Notes: generated from the sequence alone by a model not told the origin. A stretch of DNA of 64,000 nt from an uncultured Prevotellaceae bacterium (GCA_946410305.1 CAMJZV010000005.1:62001-126000), one strand, 5' to 3'; counted from the stretch's first letter, positions 52,049 through 60,866 are shown. Program-made: numbers and translations.

Positions 52049-55000
52049 ATGAAAATTTTGAGAACAATGACGGCGGGAGTGCTGTCAACGTTAGCTACAG
52101 TCTTATTGGCTGCTGATTATACCGTGAGCGGTCAGTATGTAACCATCCCTGTGCAACAGCCCCAGGCTGATGGCGCTAAAGTGGTCCGTCTGCAGGTGGT
52201 GACGGACAATATTATCCGTGTACAGGCCACGTCAGAGAGCCAGTTGCCAGAGAAGCAGAGTCTGATTATCGTCAAACAGACTGCTAAGCCAAAGTTTGAG
52301 GTCACTGACGGACAGCTGGTGCGTGTCAAGGCCGCCAATGTTGAGGCTCGTGTCGACAAGCAGACAGGACAGGTGTTGTTCTATGATGCTGAGGGTAAGT
52401 TGATTATCCGTGAGGCAGAGAAGGGAAAGACCTTCAAGCCCTTCCGCGTTCCTGACCGTGAGATAGGTGTCGACGTGGCCAAGGTTCCTGAGGAACAGCG
52501 CAACGGACTGTCGTGGCATCTCTTGTTCGATGGTAATCCTGGCAATCTCTATGGTTTGGGACAGCACCAGTCGGAGGAGTTGAACATGTATGGCAAGAAC
52601 GAAGATCTCTTCCAGTATAATACAAAGGTCAGCGTACCGTTCGTCATGTCCAGCAGGAACTATGGCGTGCTGTGGGACGCTTATTCCTATGGCCGTTTTG
52701 GTAATCCTGACGACTATAGCCAGCTGAACCGCATCTTTAAGCTGTATGATAAGAAAGGTGTAGAAGGCCACCTCACAGGAACCTATACCGATGCTAATGG
52801 CAAGACGCTGGTGCGCCAGGAGGATTCACTGTATTACGAGTTTGATACCCCTGAGAAATCCGTGTTGGCACAGCAGACGGAGCCTGGCGGTATTAAGAAT
52901 CTGCCTAAAGGTTTCAATCTCAACGGCGCTACTGTCGTTTATGAAGGCTTCATCGAACCTTCTCTCACCTCTGCCTTTAACTTCATCCTCTACTATGCCG
53001 GATATATTAAGGTATATATCGGTGGCGAAGAGGTAGTGCCCGAACGCTGGCGTACGGCCTGGAACCCCAACACGTATAAGTTCCAGAAACAGCTGATGAA
53101 GGGCCGTCGCTACCAGTTGCGCGTCGAGTGGAAACCTGATGGAGGCGTCAGCTACTGTGGCCTGCGTGCCTCTGCTCAAACCCATACCCAGAAACGTCTG
53201 AGCATCTGGACGGAGATGGCAAAGGATATGGACTACTACTTCATCGCTGGTCAGAATGCTGACGAGATTATTGCGGGCTATCGTACGCTGACAGGCAAGG
53301 CTCCCGTCTATCCTAAGTGGGTGCTGGGCTTCTGGCAGAGCCGTGAGCGCTATAAGACCTCCGATGAAATCGTGGGCACGCTCAGTGAGTTCCGCAAGCG
53401 TCAGATTCCTTGTGACAACATCGTGCAGGACTGGAACTACTGGGTAGAGGACCAGTGGGGCTCGCACCAGTTTGAAGCGTCGCGCTTCCCTAATCCGCAG
53501 GCTATGCTTGACGATGTGCACAAGATGGGTGGCCGCTTTATGATTTCCGTATGGCCCAAGTTCTACTGCAACACGGATAACTATAAGGAGCTCGACAAGA
53601 AAGGATGGATGTACCATCAGGCTGTTACGGACGACATCCACGACTGGGTAGGTCCTGGCTATGTGGGCTCGTTCTACGATGCCTACGATGCTGGTGCCCG
53701 CAAGATGTTCTGGCGTCAGATGAACGACAACCTCTATTCTAAATATAAATATGGTATAGACGCCTGGTGGATGGATGCCTCAGAACCCAATGTGCGCGAC
53801 TGTACGCCCATGTGGTATCGCAAGGCACTCAGCGGACCAACTGCTCTGGGTACGACTACCGAGTATTTCAACGCTTACAGCATCGTCAATGCCGATGCTA
53901 TCTATAATGGTCAGCGTTCTGTCAATCCCAACCAGCGTGTCTTCCTGCTGACACGTAGCGGTTTCGCTGGCGAGCAGCGTTACAGCACAGCCACATGGAG
54001 TGGTGATATCGGTACTCGCTGGGAGGATATGCGCGCTCAGATGACGGCAGGTCTTAACTATTCGATGTCTGGACTGCCCTTCTGGGGTATGGATCAGGGC
54101 GGCTTCTGTGTAGAGAACCGCTATGCTGCTGCCCAGCAGTTGTTCGACAAGAGTGGGGTAGAGAACGAAGACATGAAGGAGTGGCGTGAGCTGCAGGCTC
54201 GCTGGAGCCAGTTCGGCACCTTCATCCCCTTGTTCCGCGTTCATGGCCAGTGGCCTTTGCGTGAGATATGGAACATTGCTCCCGACAACCATCCTGCCTA
54301 CAAGTCGTTTGTCTACTACGACAAGCTGCGCTATCGCCTCATGCCTTATCTCTACTCGATGGCTGGCTGGGTACATACCAAGGACTATACCATGATGCGT
54401 GGCTTGGTGATGGACTTCAATGGCGACAGTGAGATATACAACATCAAGGACCAGTGGATGTTCGGCCCTGCCCTGATGGCTTGTCCTGTTGGCTACTATA
54501 AGGCTCGCAACCGCTCTGTCTACTTCCCCAAGCAGGCTGGCTGGTACGACCTCTATACCGGTGAGAAGGTGATAGACAAGGAAGCTGCTAACAGCCAACA
54601 GCTAACTGCTAACAGCCAAAAGCTAACTGCTAACAGCCCCGTTGGTCGCAGATTCATTGTCGACGCTCCCTACGAGCGTATCCCTGTCTATGTCCGCGAG
54701 GGTAGCATCATTCCTTATGGCCCTGAGATGCAGTATAGCGATGAGCGTCCTGCCGCTGACATCACGCTGTATGTCTATGCTGGCAGCAATGGTGAGTTCC
54801 AGCTCTATGAGGACGAGGGCACCAACTACAATTATGAGAAAGGTAAGTTTGCTACGATTGACATCACCTACGACGATGCTGCCAAGACGCTGACCTTTGG
54901 CAAGCGCAACGGTGACTTTAAGGGCATGCTTAAGGAGCGCACCTTCCGCATCGTCTATGTGACAGCCGACCAGCCTCGTGCACTCGACTTCGACCCCCAG

Positions 55001-55051
55001 AACGTTCCTGTCGTCAACTACAAGGGCAATCAGGTGGTGGTTAATCTATAA
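52049..55051 (+). CDS. GH31 alpha-glycosidase with PA14 insert (alpha-xylosidase-like)
   Basis: A 1000-residue exported hydrolase with signal peptide (1-21, ending LLAA). A PA14-like domain is inserted at about 285-375 (GATVVYEGFIEPSLTSAFNF, LKGRRYQLRVEW-type). The catalytic barrel has the nucleophile D576 in GIDAWWMDASEPN and the acid/base D653 in WSGDIGTRWEDM. The WWMDASEP form and the PA14 insert resemble alpha-xylosidases of xyloglucan pathways rather than alpha-glucosidases; substrate needs testing. Residues about 846-863 (ANSQQLTANSQKLTANS) come from an in-frame heptamer array in the C-terminal beta region. It follows the sensor gene by 29 bp. Confidence 0.9.
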   Translation: MKILRTMTAGVLSTLATVLLAADYTVSGQYVTIPVQQPQADGAKVVRLQVVTDNIIRVQATSESQLPEKQSLIIVKQTAKPKFEVTDGQLVRVKAANVEARVDKQTGQVLFYDAEGKLIIREAEKGKTFKPFRVPDREIGVDVAKVPEEQRNGLSWHLLFDGNPGNLYGLGQHQSEELNMYGKNEDLFQYNTKVSVPFVMSSRNYGVLWDAYSYGRFGNPDDYSQLNRIFKLYDKKGVEGHLTGTYTDANGKTLVRQEDSLYYEFDTPEKSVLAQQTEPGGIKNLPKGFNLNGATVVYEGFIEPSLTSAFNFILYYAGYIKVYIGGEEVVPERWRTAWNPNTYKFQKQLMKGRRYQLRVEWKPDGGVSYCGLRASAQTHTQKRLSIWTEMAKDMDYYFIAGQNADEIIAGYRTLTGKAPVYPKWVLGFWQSRERYKTSDEIVGTLSEFRKRQIPCDNIVQDWNYWVEDQWGSHQFEASRFPNPQAMLDDVHKMGGRFMISVWPKFYCNTDNYKELDKKGWMYHQAVTDDIHDWVGPGYVGSFYDAYDAGARKMFWRQMNDNLYSKYKYGIDAWWMDASEPNVRDCTPMWYRKALSGPTALGTTTEYFNAYSIVNADAIYNGQRSVNPNQRVFLLTRSGFAGEQRYSTATWSGDIGTRWEDMRAQMTAGLNYSMSGLPFWGMDQGGFCVENRYAAAQQLFDKSGVENEDMKEWRELQARWSQFGTFIPLFRVHGQWPLREIWNIAPDNHPAYKSFVYYDKLRYRLMPYLYSMAGWVHTKDYTMMRGLVMDFNGDSEIYNIKDQWMFGPALMACPVGYYKARNRSVYFPKQAGWYDLYTGEKVIDKEAANSQQLTANSQKLTANSPVGRRFIVDAPYERIPVYVREGSIIPYGPEMQYSDERPAADITLYVYAGSNGEFQLYEDEGTNYNYEKGKFATIDITYDDAAKTLTFGKRNGDFKGMLKERTFRIVYVTADQPRALDFDPQNVPVVNYKGNQVVVNL
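54587..54638. repeat. 7-bp array in frame inside the GH31 gene
   Basis: GCTAACA, GCCAACA, GCTAACT, GCTAACA, GCCAAAA, GCTAACT, GCTAACA: seven heptamers. As three heptamers make seven codons, the protein shows a 7-residue repeat (QQLTANS, QKLTANS). Confidence 0.9.
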
Positions 55052-55106
55052 CCCCATTGCAAGACAGCTGTAGCCACGTGCGAGACAGCTGTACTAGCAC
55101 TCCGTA

Positions 55107-55163
55107 TACAACTGATACAGCGCTGGCTTAGCTGTTCCCGCGTCTGTATCAGTTGTATTTTTC
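55107..55163 (+). terminator. Terminator of the GH31 gene
   Basis: TACAACTGATACAG (55107-55120) pairs perfectly with CTGTATCAGTTGTA (55144-55157), followed by five T residues. The flanks carry GACAGCTGTA words also seen in other gaps. Confidence 0.75.
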
Positions 55164-55187
55164 GTTTCTGCTTTAAGAAGAATATTA

Positions 55188-55342
55188 AATAGACCTAACA
55201 ACCTAACATGGCATTTGCAAATCATTGTAATATAGATTGTTACAAATAGGTCTAATGGTAGGTCTGACAAACTGATCGAAACTCTCAAACGCTCTGTGCA
55301 TCGTGGTTTCAGAAAATTCATGTTAGGGATGTTAGGTCTATT
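55188..55342. repeat. 155-bp element bounded by 23-bp inverted repeats
   Basis: AATAGACCTAACAACC (start of 55188-55210) is the near-perfect inverse of the sequence ending 55342 (GATGTTAGGTCTATT). About 108 bp lie between the arms. TAGGTCTA words recur twice inside (near 55246 and 55257). It has the shape of a small non-coding inverted-repeat element; no target duplication was recognised. Confidence 0.55.
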
Positions 55343-55414
55343 GCGAATATTATCAGTCCTTCACCTCTGTTATCGGTTATGTATGACCAAATCCCCAAAA
55401 AACTTGCAATTTTC

Positions 55415-55445
55415 TTTGTTGATTCATTTTTTCTTTTTATCTTTG
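55415..55445 (+). promoter_or_regulatory. Promoter upstream of the caspase operon / rod-like RNA
   Basis: TTTG (55415-55418), a 19-bp spacer, TATCTTTG (55438-55445). Transcription would start near 55451, more than 300 bases before the next start codon. Confidence 0.75.
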
Positions 55446-55660
55446 CAATCGGAGTGGGGAAAAATCCACTCTGGCAGAAGAAGCGTTATGCTCCAAACAT
55501 GCGAAGTGAAAACTTAGGATATTTTCAAAAGCAGGGCTGAAATAAGCGGGAGAGCAGAATGGCTTCCACGCATATGCGTGGGACTGTGCTCTATTTTCTT
55601 ATTTCTGGTTTTCCAAGGACCTTCGTTCGGAACAGGCAAAGATAGTCCTGCGCTTCTGTT
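55446..55660 (+). ncRNA. Candidate rod-shaped RNA (6S-like) or structured leader
   Basis: Starting right after a promoter, nested pairing gives a long rod: AGAAGCG (55479-55485) with CGCTTCT (55651-55657); GAAATAAG (55539-55546) with CTTATTTC (55598-55605); AGAGCA (55551-55556) with TGCTCT (55587-55592); and a terminal palindrome of 16 bp (55566-55581, CCACGCAT / ATGCGTGG). The large open region between the first two stems, with a small hairpin CAGG/CCTG on its 3' side, resembles the bubble of 6S RNA, as does the length of about 200 nt. A 5' hairpin GAGTGG/CCACTC precedes it. No clear terminator follows, so it may be the leader of the caspase operon instead. Confidence 0.45.
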
Positions 55661-55759
55661 ATGTTTGATGTTAACCTGAAACGTGTGAGAAGACAAATAA
55701 CTTAAAACAAAATAGAATATACCAACGACAAGATATTCAATAACTAAAATGTAATAGAA

Positions 55760-56914
55760 ATGAAGAATAATCAATTTAAGAATTACTTGCTGCTTACAAT
55801 GCTGGCATTCTGCGCTTTATTGCCCGTTAAGAGTCAGAGTCTCCACGCCATATTGTTTGCAGACACCCAAGATTCAAAAGTGGGTAAATGTGACTTGCAA
55901 GACTTCAACAACATCGCCGTTGAGGTGAGCACTATTGCCTCAGCCACCAACATGCAGCTGAAGAGATACTACTACAAGGACAATCAATGTTCAAGCAGAA
56001 ATCTGTCGTATGTGTTGAGCAATCTCAAGACAGAAAAGGACGATGTTATCATTTTCTATTATTCTGGTCATGGAACACGCTCACAGGGTGATGTCTCTGA
56101 GTTCCCCCAGATGTGTTTGGGCAGTCATGACCAATCGGCATTTTATCCACTGGAAAAAGTTTTAAGACAGCTCTTAGACCAGCCCGCCCGCTTGAAAATC
56201 GTCTTAGGAGACTGCTGTAATAGCTATGGCTATGGAGTCTCTCCTAAAAACTACCAGACTAGTAGTAAAACCGTCCTGTCTAAAAATCCAGTAAGCGTCT
56301 ATTGCAACTTGTTTAAGAACAATCAAGGCTTCGTCATTTCCTCTGGAAGTCAGAAAGGTGAAATGTCAGCTGCCCTAACGAGTCTAGACGGAAGACCTCT
56401 TGGTGGTGCCTTTACCCTGTCTCTGCTATGTACCCTACAACAATTTGCATCTAACGGTATGTCAGCTACTTGGGAAGAAGTAATGAGCAATACACGGAAA
56501 TCGACCTTTGAATGTAGAAAGCATACCCCTGTGTATGCCATTGATATTAAGGAAACTCCCACTAATAATGCATCCACTACCTATCAGGAACCTCAGAATA
56601 CAGCTCAAGACGATGGTTCTGATGAGGTCGAGAAAATTACCATACTTGCTGCTATCGGCAATGAGAACCTTCCTATAGAAACGAGGGTTAAGGTACGGGA
56701 GAAAGCCTTGAAAGTCCTATTTAATAGTCCTGGTACTAAAGTGGAGGTTGTTGCAAGCAACGGTAGTACAATTGTTGCGACAGAAACGGCATCTGACTTT
56801 GTACTTCGTCTTTGTACAACGCATAACCTCATCAATTTGGTGGAGGTTGACAAGTCTGAAGATTCTTCTGGACGCTACACCTATTTGAAAGTACATGAAA
56901 TCTATAAAAAATAA
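55760..56914 (+). CDS. Exported caspase-like protease with novel C-terminal domain
   Basis: A 384-residue protein with signal peptide (about 1-25, KSQS cleavage region). The caspase fold (27-265) has the catalytic H104 in IFYYSGHGTR and C153 in VLGDCCNSYG, plus a substrate-pocket-like region FVISSGSQKGEMS. After a short linker (about 266-289), residues 290-384 form a domain clearly related to the end of the 859-residue protein at 58287: shared are R...L.VLF.SP..KV, G.TIVATETASDF and LRL.T. Export is unusual for a caspase-type protein, since many bacterial ones act in the cytoplasm. First gene of a four-gene operon with all products exported. Confidence 0.85.
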   Translation: MKNNQFKNYLLLTMLAFCALLPVKSQSLHAILFADTQDSKVGKCDLQDFNNIAVEVSTIASATNMQLKRYYYKDNQCSSRNLSYVLSNLKTEKDDVIIFYYSGHGTRSQGDVSEFPQMCLGSHDQSAFYPLEKVLRQLLDQPARLKIVLGDCCNSYGYGVSPKNYQTSSKTVLSKNPVSVYCNLFKNNQGFVISSGSQKGEMSAALTSLDGRPLGGAFTLSLLCTLQQFASNGMSATWEEVMSNTRKSTFECRKHTPVYAIDIKETPTNNASTTYQEPQNTAQDDGSDEVEKITILAAIGNENLPIETRVKVREKALKVLFNSPGTKVEVVASNGSTIVATETASDFVLRLCTTHNLINLVEVDKSEDSSGRYTYLKVHEIYKK

Positions 56915-56930
56915 CTAAAATCGAAAAGAT

Positions 56931-57548
56931 ATGAAAAAGCTATTGTCAATTGTATTATTCGCTCTTGTAGCATCATTTCCTGCACAAGCCCAAGTCAACG
57001 ACCTCTCTGAACAAGATATTCAAGCTTTCAAAGACAGGGTTGGAGAAGTTATTGATATGTTCCAAAACAACCTTTCTATTTTAGGTGGTAAGAAACATTC
57101 GCTGAAAGTGAAGTCTGTTTACAAGAAGAGTGCCCTGAAGTTGTTTATTGGTGAAGGTTTGCCATATACCGACCCTGATGGCAACAAGCGACAGGGAGTA
57201 CAGATGCAAGTATCGAGCATCAAGAATGGAAAGACTGTGAAGCGAAGTACCGCTCTCATCACCTATCTTGACAACCTGATTAAGTTGCCCTATGCAGAAG
57301 TGAAACTGACACAGGCAGACACCTATCGTATCAGTAATATATATAAGGTAGGCGATCATTATGAAGCAACTGCAACCATCTTCCAGCGTTTTGAAGGCTA
57401 TGTTGGAACGGATATGAAAAAGAAGTATAGTGATGTTACTCAAAAGAACATCAAAGTGTATATCATTCCAGAAAACGACTATGTTTTAGGTCAGCATTGG
57501 AGCGTACGTTTGGGTGACATTGAGGTGGTTGATACCATACAGGATTAG
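56931..57548 (+). CDS. Secreted protein of unknown function (caspase operon, gene 2)
   Basis: A 205-residue protein with a clean signal peptide (cleavage after AQA, near residue 20). The mature part starts with a helix (LSEQDIQAFKDRVGEVIDMF), followed by beta-rich sequence with KHSLKVKSVYKKSALKLFIG and YEATATIFQRFEGYVG. No motif or family is recognised. It lies 16 bp after the caspase gene with a good purine-rich ribosome-binding region. Likely periplasmic partner or substrate of the neighbouring protease; this is inference from context. Confidence 0.75.
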   Translation: MKKLLSIVLFALVASFPAQAQVNDLSEQDIQAFKDRVGEVIDMFQNNLSILGGKKHSLKVKSVYKKSALKLFIGEGLPYTDPDGNKRQGVQMQVSSIKNGKTVKRSTALITYLDNLIKLPYAEVKLTQADTYRISNIYKVGDHYEATATIFQRFEGYVGTDMKKKYSDVTQKNIKVYIIPENDYVLGQHWSVRLGDIEVVDTIQD

Positions 57549-57558
57549 AACGGAGAAG

Positions 57559-58266
57559 ATGAAGAATCGGGTTTTAACACTTCTATTGATATGCACGTTG
57601 CCTACATTGTCGTTCTCGCAAACTTTCTTTGCAAGCGGCATGAAGGAGAGCCTGCTTAAAGGACGTGTAAAGCAGGTTGAAGAGTTTATGGCCAGATTTA
57701 ATAATGAGGAAGACTGGGAAGGCAAGAAAACGAATCTTAATAAAGATACCGCCTATCATGCCCAATATCTGCGAACGCTCTTTGACCACTCTCGTTTCAG
57801 GGTGAAAAATGGAAAGCTAATCCCGCAGGCTGAGCAATTCATACGTGATGTGGTGAAGAACAACTACAAGATTCACTTCACGGACACTACGTGGGTAGCC
57901 CAAGTAGACTGCAAGGCAAAAATTAATCGTAAGTCGACAAAAATAAAACTTTTCTTACATACAAGACAAAAAGCCAAGCATGAGTATGAATGGGTTATCT
58001 TTCAGATAGAGTGCCCATTGCTGCCTGCCGATTCTACTATTACGCATCCGTTTATCTCGCCTATAGAACACGAAATTGGATTCACAGGATTGCTTTCATT
58101 GCCTATAGGCGAACATCAAGAGATAATAATCAAGGACATCACAGATGTCACTTTCGTTTTCTTCAATGTGCCAGGCTATGCTTTCTCAATCGAACGCTTA
58201 GAGCGTAAAAACTCATACAACACAGGATGGCTGATAACCAACCTGAACTTAACAACCAATAATTAG
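57559..58266 (+). CDS. Secreted protein of unknown function (caspase operon, gene 3)
   Basis: A 235-residue protein with a signal peptide (MKNRVLTLLLICTLPTLSFS). I chose ATG 57559, which has GGAGAAG just upstream; the earlier ATG lies within the preceding gene. The mature start (ESLLKGRVKQVEEFMARFNN) is helical, then comes beta-rich sequence (WVAQVDCKAKINRKSTKIKL; AFSIERLERKNSYNTGWLIT). The helix-then-sheet shape resembles gene 2 in outline only; I see no alignable identity. Function unknown. Confidence 0.75.
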   Translation: MKNRVLTLLLICTLPTLSFSQTFFASGMKESLLKGRVKQVEEFMARFNNEEDWEGKKTNLNKDTAYHAQYLRTLFDHSRFRVKNGKLIPQAEQFIRDVVKNNYKIHFTDTTWVAQVDCKAKINRKSTKIKLFLHTRQKAKHEYEWVIFQIECPLLPADSTITHPFISPIEHEIGFTGLLSLPIGEHQEIIIKDITDVTFVFFNVPGYAFSIERLERKNSYNTGWLITNLNLTTNN

Positions 58267-58286
58267 AATATTAAAACTATACAAAT

Positions 58287-60866
58287 ATGAAAAAACATCT
58301 ATTCCTTACCCTACTGTTTCTCGCTTTGACAGTATTTATGGCCCACGCTGCCAAAGAACCAAAGCTGGATGCAAACAAACAGAAGCAAGCCATAGAAAAG
58401 GTAAAAGAGTATTGTACGCTGATGCAGGAGTTTTCTGGCGATGTGGAGAAAATCGAAAATATGGAGACCATTTTCGCCATGTGTGAGAATAGTAATGTGT
58501 CTGTTTTCAACGACCTCACTGCCTCATCTACTAAAGACATCAGCGCCAACTCTATGCCATTACAACAATATATGATGATGCTAACAGACAAGTTCGAGAA
58601 CAATGTGAAAACGAGCTATTCAGGATTTAAGTATATCAAACTTGTTGTTCAACCCTCTCCTTTGAAAGAGTTCGACGCTGCTAGTTATGCCTTTGTAAAA
58701 GTGGACAAACAAGTGAATGCTGGAAACATTAAATCGAAACAGCATCTGAATATCATCGTCAATACAGCCACATTAAAAATTAGCAGTACGATATCAGAAG
58801 ACTATGAAGACCCACAAAGAATCTATCTGGAAGCACTAGAAAAATTCAATGAAGGTAAATATAAAACAGCCATTCCCTTGTTTGAAAAGGTTAGCGAACT
58901 TCCCAGATTCCCTGGACGATACAGAGCCAAGACCATGTTGGGGTGGATTTACGCAGAACAAAAAGATTATCAAAAGGCAAACGACTTATTGAGAGCATCA
59001 TCTGCTGACGACCCATTGGGTGGTGTGATATTAGCATCAAAGGTCCTGCTGGCTGACGATGCACCCGTGAATTTGACAAACTACACAGAGGCCGGACAGC
59101 TGTTGCAAACTTACGGAAATGTCAAAGACAAAGAAATCCCCACGATGCATCTGATAGCCAAGAGTGCTATCGTAGATGCTGCCAACCTGCAAACCATGAC
59201 GTTTAAGATTGACGCCGTCAATGAACAATTGGGCAATGAGCTGATTTCCGATCCTGCCACCACAGATGCTTTCAGGCTCAGAGGATATTTCGTGAAGAGC
59301 TTCCTCTACTCAGTCTCGAAAGACAAGAACAAACTGCAAACAGCACAGGAGGATCTAAAGAAAGCAGAGGAATTGCTTCACACGGTTAACTTTGACCAGA
59401 AAGATTATGAGCGTTGGGATGCTCAGCTCACAGCCATACGTATGTTCATTCTGGCGTTTCAAGGAGAGACGGAAAAAGTACAGCAGCTACGCGAAACTAT
59501 CACCAACGAGAAACCCTATGCAGCCGCGTGGCTTGCTGCAACCTATATAACTGCGAAAGAATATCAGAAGGCTCTGGAACTTTATCAAAAGGCAGCTGAC
59601 TATGGTGATGCATTTTCTTCCTATGTGATTAGTCTTAGCTATCTTCCTTTGCACAAGCCTCGCTTGGATTATGAAAAAACCTTTGTTGGAGAAACACAAA
59701 AAGTAAGGGATGATAATCTGATACATAACTGGAAATACTTCGTCCAATACCTGTTCTCTGAGAAAAGCCAAAGCAATAAAAGCTATGAGGATTTCCTGAA
59801 ATGGAACCAGAAAGCTATAGAGATGGGTGACGTTAATGCAATGGAAGACTATGCTTTCTTTGAAGCTGCAGGTGTACAGCCATTTGCAGAAAGGAATATC
59901 CCTCATTCACTAGAACTTGCATGCAAGGCTGCAAGCATTGGCCTGCGTAGCAAATCGTCGAAGCTGTTTGATATACATGGCTTTACAAAAGTCTATGAAA
60001 TGGCCGACTTGAAAATCCCGTTCGAAGAGACCCAGACCACTAAGACGTTAAAAGCATTGGATGAACAAGGTAATGGTGCCGCTTCTTTCCTGCTATATTC
60101 CGACTATTTAGATTTAGTAGAAGACAATGAACAAGCCAAAAAGTATCTTGTTAGAAGTGCAGATGCCAACTTTTTCTATGGAATGTATCAATATGTTAAC
60201 ATTCTTCTTTTTAACAATTACTATGAGGAAGCTGAAAAGTTAATCAGGAAGATGTTGGTTTATCCATACTCATATGCCCATAATATAATGGGTGATATCG
60301 AGAAAGAATATAGAAAAAACTATCAGTTGGCAAAGGCCTGGTACGAAATGGGTATTAAAAGCGACAAGAATCCTGCGTGCTCTGAAAGAATGGGCGACTT
60401 ATACAAAGACGGACTTGGCGTAAAAAAGAATTATAAAATGGCCAAAATGTATTATTCTCAAGCTATCCGATATTACAAAGCGATAGACTATGAGGAAGAC
60501 GATGAGGTAATAAAAACCATCAAGAAAAAGATATCAGATATGGATCGTCAAATTGAAGGACAAGCATACGCAGGTACTGCAAAGGAAATGATAGCTCAGC
60601 TCAACAATGTTCTTGATTCTTCTATCAGCGAAGAAGAACGTATAACTCTATCTCAAACCGTTCTCTCTGAGATTTTTGCCAGCCCACAAGCCAAAGTCAA
60701 GACTATGGATGCAACAGGAAAAACGGTAGTATCCACTGAGACAGCAGAAGACTTCATGCTCCGTCTGGCTACTATGAAGACCGATAAACGAGTCGTAGGG
60801 CTAGGCTATAAGAAGACAAAGGACGAAAAGTTCAAGTTTACTGAATTGACCATCAAAATGAAATAA
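58287..60866 (+). CDS. Exported TPR/Sel1-like repeat protein with the shared C-terminal domain
   Basis: An 859-residue protein with signal peptide (cleavage after AHA, near residue 21). Residues about 175-760 are tandem helical repeats of TPR and Sel1 type (YLEALEKFNEGKYKTAIPLF; PACSERMGDLYKDGLGVKKN, then YKMAKMYYSQAI). Such solenoids usually hold protein partners. Residues about 765-859 repeat the caspase protein's C-terminal domain: EEERITLSQTVLSEIFASPQ, AKVKTMDATGKTVVSTETAE, DFMLRLATM. The 3' end of the operon is followed by a hairpin at 60929-60958. It is probably a periplasmic scaffold brought together with the protease. Confidence 0.8.
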   Translation: MKKHLFLTLLFLALTVFMAHAAKEPKLDANKQKQAIEKVKEYCTLMQEFSGDVEKIENMETIFAMCENSNVSVFNDLTASSTKDISANSMPLQQYMMMLTDKFENNVKTSYSGFKYIKLVVQPSPLKEFDAASYAFVKVDKQVNAGNIKSKQHLNIIVNTATLKISSTISEDYEDPQRIYLEALEKFNEGKYKTAIPLFEKVSELPRFPGRYRAKTMLGWIYAEQKDYQKANDLLRASSADDPLGGVILASKVLLADDAPVNLTNYTEAGQLLQTYGNVKDKEIPTMHLIAKSAIVDAANLQTMTFKIDAVNEQLGNELISDPATTDAFRLRGYFVKSFLYSVSKDKNKLQTAQEDLKKAEELLHTVNFDQKDYERWDAQLTAIRMFILAFQGETEKVQQLRETITNEKPYAAAWLAATYITAKEYQKALELYQKAADYGDAFSSYVISLSYLPLHKPRLDYEKTFVGETQKVRDDNLIHNWKYFVQYLFSEKSQSNKSYEDFLKWNQKAIEMGDVNAMEDYAFFEAAGVQPFAERNIPHSLELACKAASIGLRSKSSKLFDIHGFTKVYEMADLKIPFEETQTTKTLKALDEQGNGAASFLLYSDYLDLVEDNEQAKKYLVRSADANFFYGMYQYVNILLFNNYYEEAEKLIRKMLVYPYSYAHNIMGDIEKEYRKNYQLAKAWYEMGIKSDKNPACSERMGDLYKDGLGVKKNYKMAKMYYSQAIRYYKAIDYEEDDEVIKTIKKKISDMDRQIEGQAYAGTAKEMIAQLNNVLDSSISEEERITLSQTVLSEIFASPQAKVKTMDATGKTVVSTETAEDFMLRLATMKTDKRVVGLGYKKTKDEKFKFTELTIKMK

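Noticed and set aside
55514..55774. An 86-residue minus-strand frame with a hydrophobic start
   Set aside because: It overlaps the structured RNA/leader and the start of the caspase gene; no promoter or ribosome-binding site, and the frame is explained by the hairpin sequence.
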